Below are positions 60,236 through 64,000 of a stretch of DNA of 64,000 bases, piece by piece (position 1 is the first letter of the stretch; the number at the start of each line of letters is the position of its first letter). The DNA is from Tetradesmus obliquus. Taxonomy: Eukaryota; Chlorophyta; Chlorophyceae; Sphaeropleales; Scenedesmaceae. Made by a program: the position numbers and the translations under genes. The notes below the pieces were generated by a model that made no database searches, was not told where the DNA came from, and worked only from the letters and a program-made list of their open reading frames with translations. Location: the NCBI GenBank assembly GCA_030272155.1, contig CP126202.1:3183501-3247500 (forward strand), written 5' to 3'.

Positions 60236-61232
60236 ATGCGAGCCAGCAGCAGCGCTGTTGCATTGCAACCAGGCAGACACGCTGACTGCCCTGCTGCTCG
60301 TGTATGCTGCATGCAGAGCGCAAGCAAGGCCGCCGAAACCGCCAGCACACAGCAGCCCACCTCACCTCTCTTAACCTCCCTAGACAGCAGCCTCTCTAGT
60401 GCTGTAGCAGCAGCAGCGGAGCACCTGGCTGAACATGGCTGGGCAGTGGTGCTGGGAGTGTTGAGTAAGGAGGAGTGCCAGCAGTATGAGCAAGGCGTGT
60501 GGGGCTGGCTGGGCCGGCTGAGTGGCGGCAGCATTAGGTGCGCTGCCTGTGCGAGCATGCTGTGTACATACACACATGTGCAGGTGTCTTGCCAGCTTTG
60601 GAAGTGTACACCCAGTCACCATACATTCACAGCAGCTGCAGTGTCTCCCGAGCTTCTGGAGCGATCAACGCTGCATGCGTGCTGTGCACGCATTGCACAT
60701 ATTGACGCTTAGCCGCGATGCCGCGTGCGTATTTCTTTGTAACCCGCCTTATTCCTGTTCAATTCTGTGCAACACACACACATCGTATTTGAACCACAAG
60801 TCAATGAAGTCTCTCTCTCCTTTCATGCAGGCGCGATGAGCCCTCCACCTGGACAGAAGCGTGCGGCTGGCCGCCCGCCTACAAGGGCATCGTCAACACC
60901 CTGGAGGTGGCACACCAGGACTTTGTGTGGCGCGTGCGCAAGCACCCGCGCCTGCTGCAGGTGAGGTTTTGTTCACTCTACGAGTAGAGATTTTGACCAC
61001 ACTGCATCATCAACACGCTTGAGTTGGCGCGACGAGGCTTTGTGTGGCGCGGGTGCGTGCGCTCGCTGCAGGTGTGATAGTCATGTGGCGCTCCTGCAAT
61101 GCCCGGACACGAGGCTGCTTGGGCATGTTAACTTCACGCGGCATCACATTGTGTTCTCTTCTGTCCTTGTAGCATGGTCATGTGTTGCTGAGCTGTACGC
61201 TGATGAAGTTCACGATTCCATTCCTGCACAAT

Positions 61233-61316
<84 letters not shown>

Positions 61317-61668
61317 AGGTGTTTGCTGAGCTGTACGGCACCAGTGAGTTGCTGAGTTCGTTCGACTCCATCAACCTCATGCCCCCAGGCACTGACGCCT
61401 CTGGCGGCTGGCTGCATGTTGACCATGCGCCGCTCAAGAAAGGCTGCCAGTGCATCCAGGGCCTGGTCAACATGGTGGATGTGGGGCCTGAGTCAACAGG
61501 CGAGTTTACCTGTTCATAGTTTTTGCATAAGGACCGGGCCCCGCAGTGCTTACAGGGCCTAGTAAACTTGTGAACATGCACCTAGAGTCAACAGGCATGT
61601 GTGGAGTGTTTGCTGTTACGTGCTGTGGTTGTCACTTATGCAGCTGCATCCATCAACGGCTGCAGCTG

Positions 61669-61718
<50 letters not shown>

Positions 61719-62945
61719 CACGCTGCTGGTCAAGGACAAAAGCCATTGGGTGCTGGAGGAGTTCTACGAGCGCCACACACTGCTGACAGCCCAGCAGAAG
61801 GCAGAGACTGGTGACTGGTGCGTGCTGCAGTCAGATACCTGCCGTGCTGGTGATGCATCAAGGAAGCCATTTGCAGCTTCTGCAGACAGGCTGGGCAGCC
61901 CAACATCCCAGATATGCTGTGGCACACACTACAATACTCCTGCAATAGGCCTCATTCATTTAGCGAGTCATCACATGCATTTTGACTCTGCTGCGCAGGT
62001 ATGTGTTCCAGGAGGCCGAGCTGCCTCACTGGCAGCAGCTGCCCAGCCTGGGGCTGAGCGGTGCTGCTGGTGACCTGTTCTTGTGGGACAGCCGCACAGC
62101 GCACCAGAACATCGGACCAGCAGCAACAACAGCCTGGAGGCATGTGGTGTACGCCTGCTACCAGCCAAGGTGAGCATGAACGCTTGTGCGTCACAGAGTG
62201 CAGGACTCTCAGTGCATGGTGCTTCATTATGACGATCCGCATGCGTGCTCCAAGCTAGTGTCCGCTTTCATGTCTGTGGTGAAAGGTGCTGCAATGACAG
62301 CTGCGGCGTCAACAGATGTTGTTGACGCGGTATGAGAAGCATCTGGTTTGCAGACACTTCAAATCATGCAAGAGCCATGCAGCTGGTCTGCCAGGACCAA
62401 TTAATGGTGCCAACATGCTTGCTTTGTCTGCTGCTGTGTCACTGTACTCGCAAAACAGGTGCCTGGCCACTGAGAAAGACCTGCAGTTGAAGCAGCAGGC
62501 CTGGGACGACTTCCTGCTCACAACGCACTGGCCGTCACACAACGTCAGAGCCTTCCCAGGCCTTGGCAAGTCCGCAACGTACTATGCCTCAGCTGGCGCT
62601 GACGAGCAGCAAGGCAGTGCAGAGCCGCTGGAGCCAGTTGCAGCAGCCGCCACAGCTGCAGGTTCAGCATCTAGTGCAGCTGCAGGCACGGCTGCTTCAG
62701 AAGAAGCTGGTGCCGCAGCAGAGCAGCAGCAGCAGAGTTACTGGAAAGCGCGTGCAGCAGATGGCAGCGCACAGGCGCTGCTGGCATCCATACGCACGAG
62801 GCACCTTGCGGAGGATGCTGCACTGAGGAAGCTGGCTGGGGTGCAGCTGTATGAAGCAGCAGAGGTGTGGAGCAAGCAGCCGCTGCTAGAGTGGTATGAC
62901 CACAATCCAGGGCACAGCTGCACTCAGCCTCAGGCCGCACGGTAG
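60236..62945 (+). CDS. Phytanoyl-CoA dioxygenase (PhyH)-like Fe(II)/2-oxoglutarate oxygenase, 6 exons
   Basis: Exons: 60236-60537, 60831-60960, 61319-61499, 61718-61817, 61999-62169, 62459-62945; about 456 aa, or 431 if translation starts at the ATG at 60311. The fold opens with EHLAEHGWAVVLGVLSKEEC. The metal ligands are probably HVDH (residues GGWLHVDHAP) and the His of WDSRTAHQN, with the 2-oxoglutarate Arg in WRHVVYACYQPR. Other family features are DSINLMPPG, LVKDKSHW and GDWYVFQEAE. The C-terminal part has CLATEKDLQLKQQAWD, then Ala/Gln-rich sequence. The intron after 61499 seems to start with GC, not GT (CAG|GCGAGT). PhyH family members hydroxylate diverse small molecules; the substrate is unknown. 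TGTAA lies ~115 bp after the stop. Confidence 0.88.
61004..61071 (+). repeat. PhyH-like exon-2 3'-end echo
   Basis: ATCATCAACACGCTTGAGTT through TCGCTGCAG|GTGTGA copies the end of exon 2 with donor, 111 bp downstream. Several replacement changes are present, so this is an older copy. Confidence 0.9.
61238..61315 (+). repeat. (CTG)26 directly before a splice acceptor
   Basis: About 26 uninterrupted CTG triplets run into CAG|GTGTTTGCTG, the acceptor of PhyH-like exon 3. It is the longest triplet tract in the window. Confidence 0.95.
61540..61594 (+). repeat. PhyH-like exon-3 3'-end echo
   Basis: CAGGGCCTAGTAAACTTGTG... to GAGTCAACAG|GCATGT copies the end of exon 3. The unusual GC after the AG is shared with the true junction (GAGTCAACAG|GCGAGT). 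The spacing is 95 bp. Confidence 0.88.
61672..61713 (+). repeat. (CTG)14 before the acceptor of PhyH-like exon 4
   Basis: About 14 CTG triplets followed by CCAG|GCACGCTGC. Confidence 0.92.
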
Positions 62946-62984
62946 TGTGGGTGGTGAAGCCCAGTGCACCCAGCTAGCATCAGC

Positions 62985-63730
62985 CCTGCAAGCGGCACTG
63001 TCTTCTGCAGCAACGGCTACTAATCCCTCTTACACCTGCCATGCATGTATCAGTATGACCCTGTAACCGCGGATGCAGACATCTACTAATTCACAGCAGC
63101 AGGTTCTGGGCGTCAGCATCTGTGGTGCTCAGGAAAGGCGTGCATGTTATGCTGCGTGTCTGGTTAGCAGCGTGCATTGCAGCTACATACCTTCACATGT
63201 GCTGTGAACTTATGATGAATTATGCACTTTACATTAAGTGGAATGGAAGCAAGTCCGCAGTATACGCAGGAAAGCTGATGTGACCTGGCATGCCTGGTGC
63301 AGCAGTACATGTACAGCAGTGCAATTACCGTCACAGCATTGCAGCAGGCGCCTTAGGTCGAAGCACTGTCTCCTGCAGCACCTGTTGCGCAATCCCTCTT
63401 ACTAAAGGAAATGCACAGAGCATTATAACCTGTAGCCACGGCTGTAGCATCCCACTGTTTCACAGCAGCAGGTTCTGGGCGTTATCATCTGCGCTGCTCT
63501 GGACAGGCATGCATGTGCTGCTGTGTCTCTGCTTAGCAATGTGCATTGAAGCTACATGCCTCTGACTGTGCTGGAACAAATATAATACATGACACTATAA
63601 CATCAAGTTGTTTAAAATACATAGGAACGAAAGATTTACGAAAGCTGGTGTGACCTGGCATGCCTGGTGCAGCATGATGGTGCAGCAGTACATGTACTGC
63701 AGTGCAAGCACCATCACAGCAGTACCACAC
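62985..63730. repeat. Tandem duplication of a ~365-bp non-coding unit
   Basis: Blocks at about 62990-63205 and 63355-63570 share TTCACAGCAGCAGGTTCTGG, AATCCCTCTTAC and GTGCATTG(C/A)AGCTACAT. Blocks at 63272-63335 and 63643-63730 share TGTGACCTGGCATGCCTGGT and GCAGCAGTACATGTAC. The order is the same in both, so a unit of 360-370 bp was duplicated and has diverged. The TGTAA signal of the PhyH-like gene (63062-63066) lies in the first copy. Confidence 0.88.
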
Positions 63731-63867
63731 CAGCCGCAGTACGTTTACACGTCTGTAAAGCTTTTGAATTAATCCGCATTAAAAAACTGAGATGTTCTCG
63801 CGCAGCTACTGCCTCAGCTACAGCTTGTCATGTGACAAGTGACACAGTCGAGTGCATCGAGCTGCAC

Positions 63868-63875
63868 TATATAAG
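63868..63875 (+). promoter_or_regulatory. TATA box of the gene beginning at 63975
   Basis: TATATAAG, 107 bp before the first ATG. Downstream lies a purine/CA-rich leader with (AAAC)n repeats (about 63950-63967), which looks like a 5' UTR. Confidence 0.7.
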
Positions 63876-63974
63876 CTGCTGCCGACTTGTGACTCATTGC
63901 CGCTTCACGACAGACAACAAGCAACCTTGCTACAAACAAAAGCCTACAACAAACAAACAAACAAACAATCAACA

Positions 63975-64000
63975 ATGTTTGGCCCACTCTCTTATTCGGC
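63975..64000 (+). CDS. Start of a further gene, cut by the window end
   Basis: ATG in ATCAACAATGTTTGG gives MFGPLSYS and continues off the window. The context (TATA box ~107 bp upstream, A at -3, CAAACAAAC leader) is that of a strongly expressed algal gene. No product can be named from eight codons. Confidence 0.5.

Overview
This window is nuclear DNA of a green alga. The evidence is genes split into many exons with GT-AG introns (one apparent GC-AG), a plant-type Tousled kinase, an apparently plastid-targeted carbamoyl-phosphate synthase, TGTAA polyadenylation-like signals, and very abundant CAG/CTG triplet tracts coding for Gln/Ala runs. A chlorophyte, perhaps Chlorophyceae (Sphaeropleales-like), fits best; the exact taxon is an inference.

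Layout. 1-11345: a satellite array of about 60 head-to-tail monomers of 178-179 bp, with higher-order repeats and a decayed right edge. 11346-13928: gene-poor DNA with small repeats. 13929-20610 (+): Tousled-like protein kinase, 13 exons. 21689-27661 and 28277-31946 (+): two tandem paralogues of an unrecognised, Leu/Gln/Ala-rich, probably helical-repeat protein; both reading frames are broken, at different places. 32248-35530 (+): secreted GH10 xylanase-like hydrolase, 7 exons. 36029-38176 (+): SET-domain protein, 4 exons. 39482-41148 (+): coiled-coil protein, 2 exons. 42871-54082 (-): carbamoyl-phosphate synthase large subunit, 23 exons. 55746-58652 (+): DPH1 (diphthamide synthesis), 5 exons. 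60236-62945 (+): phytanoyl-CoA dioxygenase-like protein, 6 exons. 63975 onward (+): the first codons of another gene behind a TATA box. The exon chains were built by hand from splice sites, and the reading phase closes at every junction in these gene models, except in the two broken paralogues.

The genes do not form one pathway. They cover chromatin and replication (Tousled-like kinase, SET), pyrimidine/arginine precursor supply (CPS), translation-factor modification (DPH1) and secreted polysaccharide hydrolysis (GH10).

The most unusual signal is shared by five of the genes. Many introns hold partial copies ('echoes') of the neighbouring exon end with its splice site, usually 95-145 bp away. 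In places they are amplified (a 144-bp unit, four times) or nested (a 362-bp block). Several echoes differ from the true exon almost only at synonymous positions. Simple neutral decay of an intronic copy does not predict that. Possible explanations are echoes descended from a diverged functional copy or haplotype, alternative exons, or assembly joins between haplotypes.
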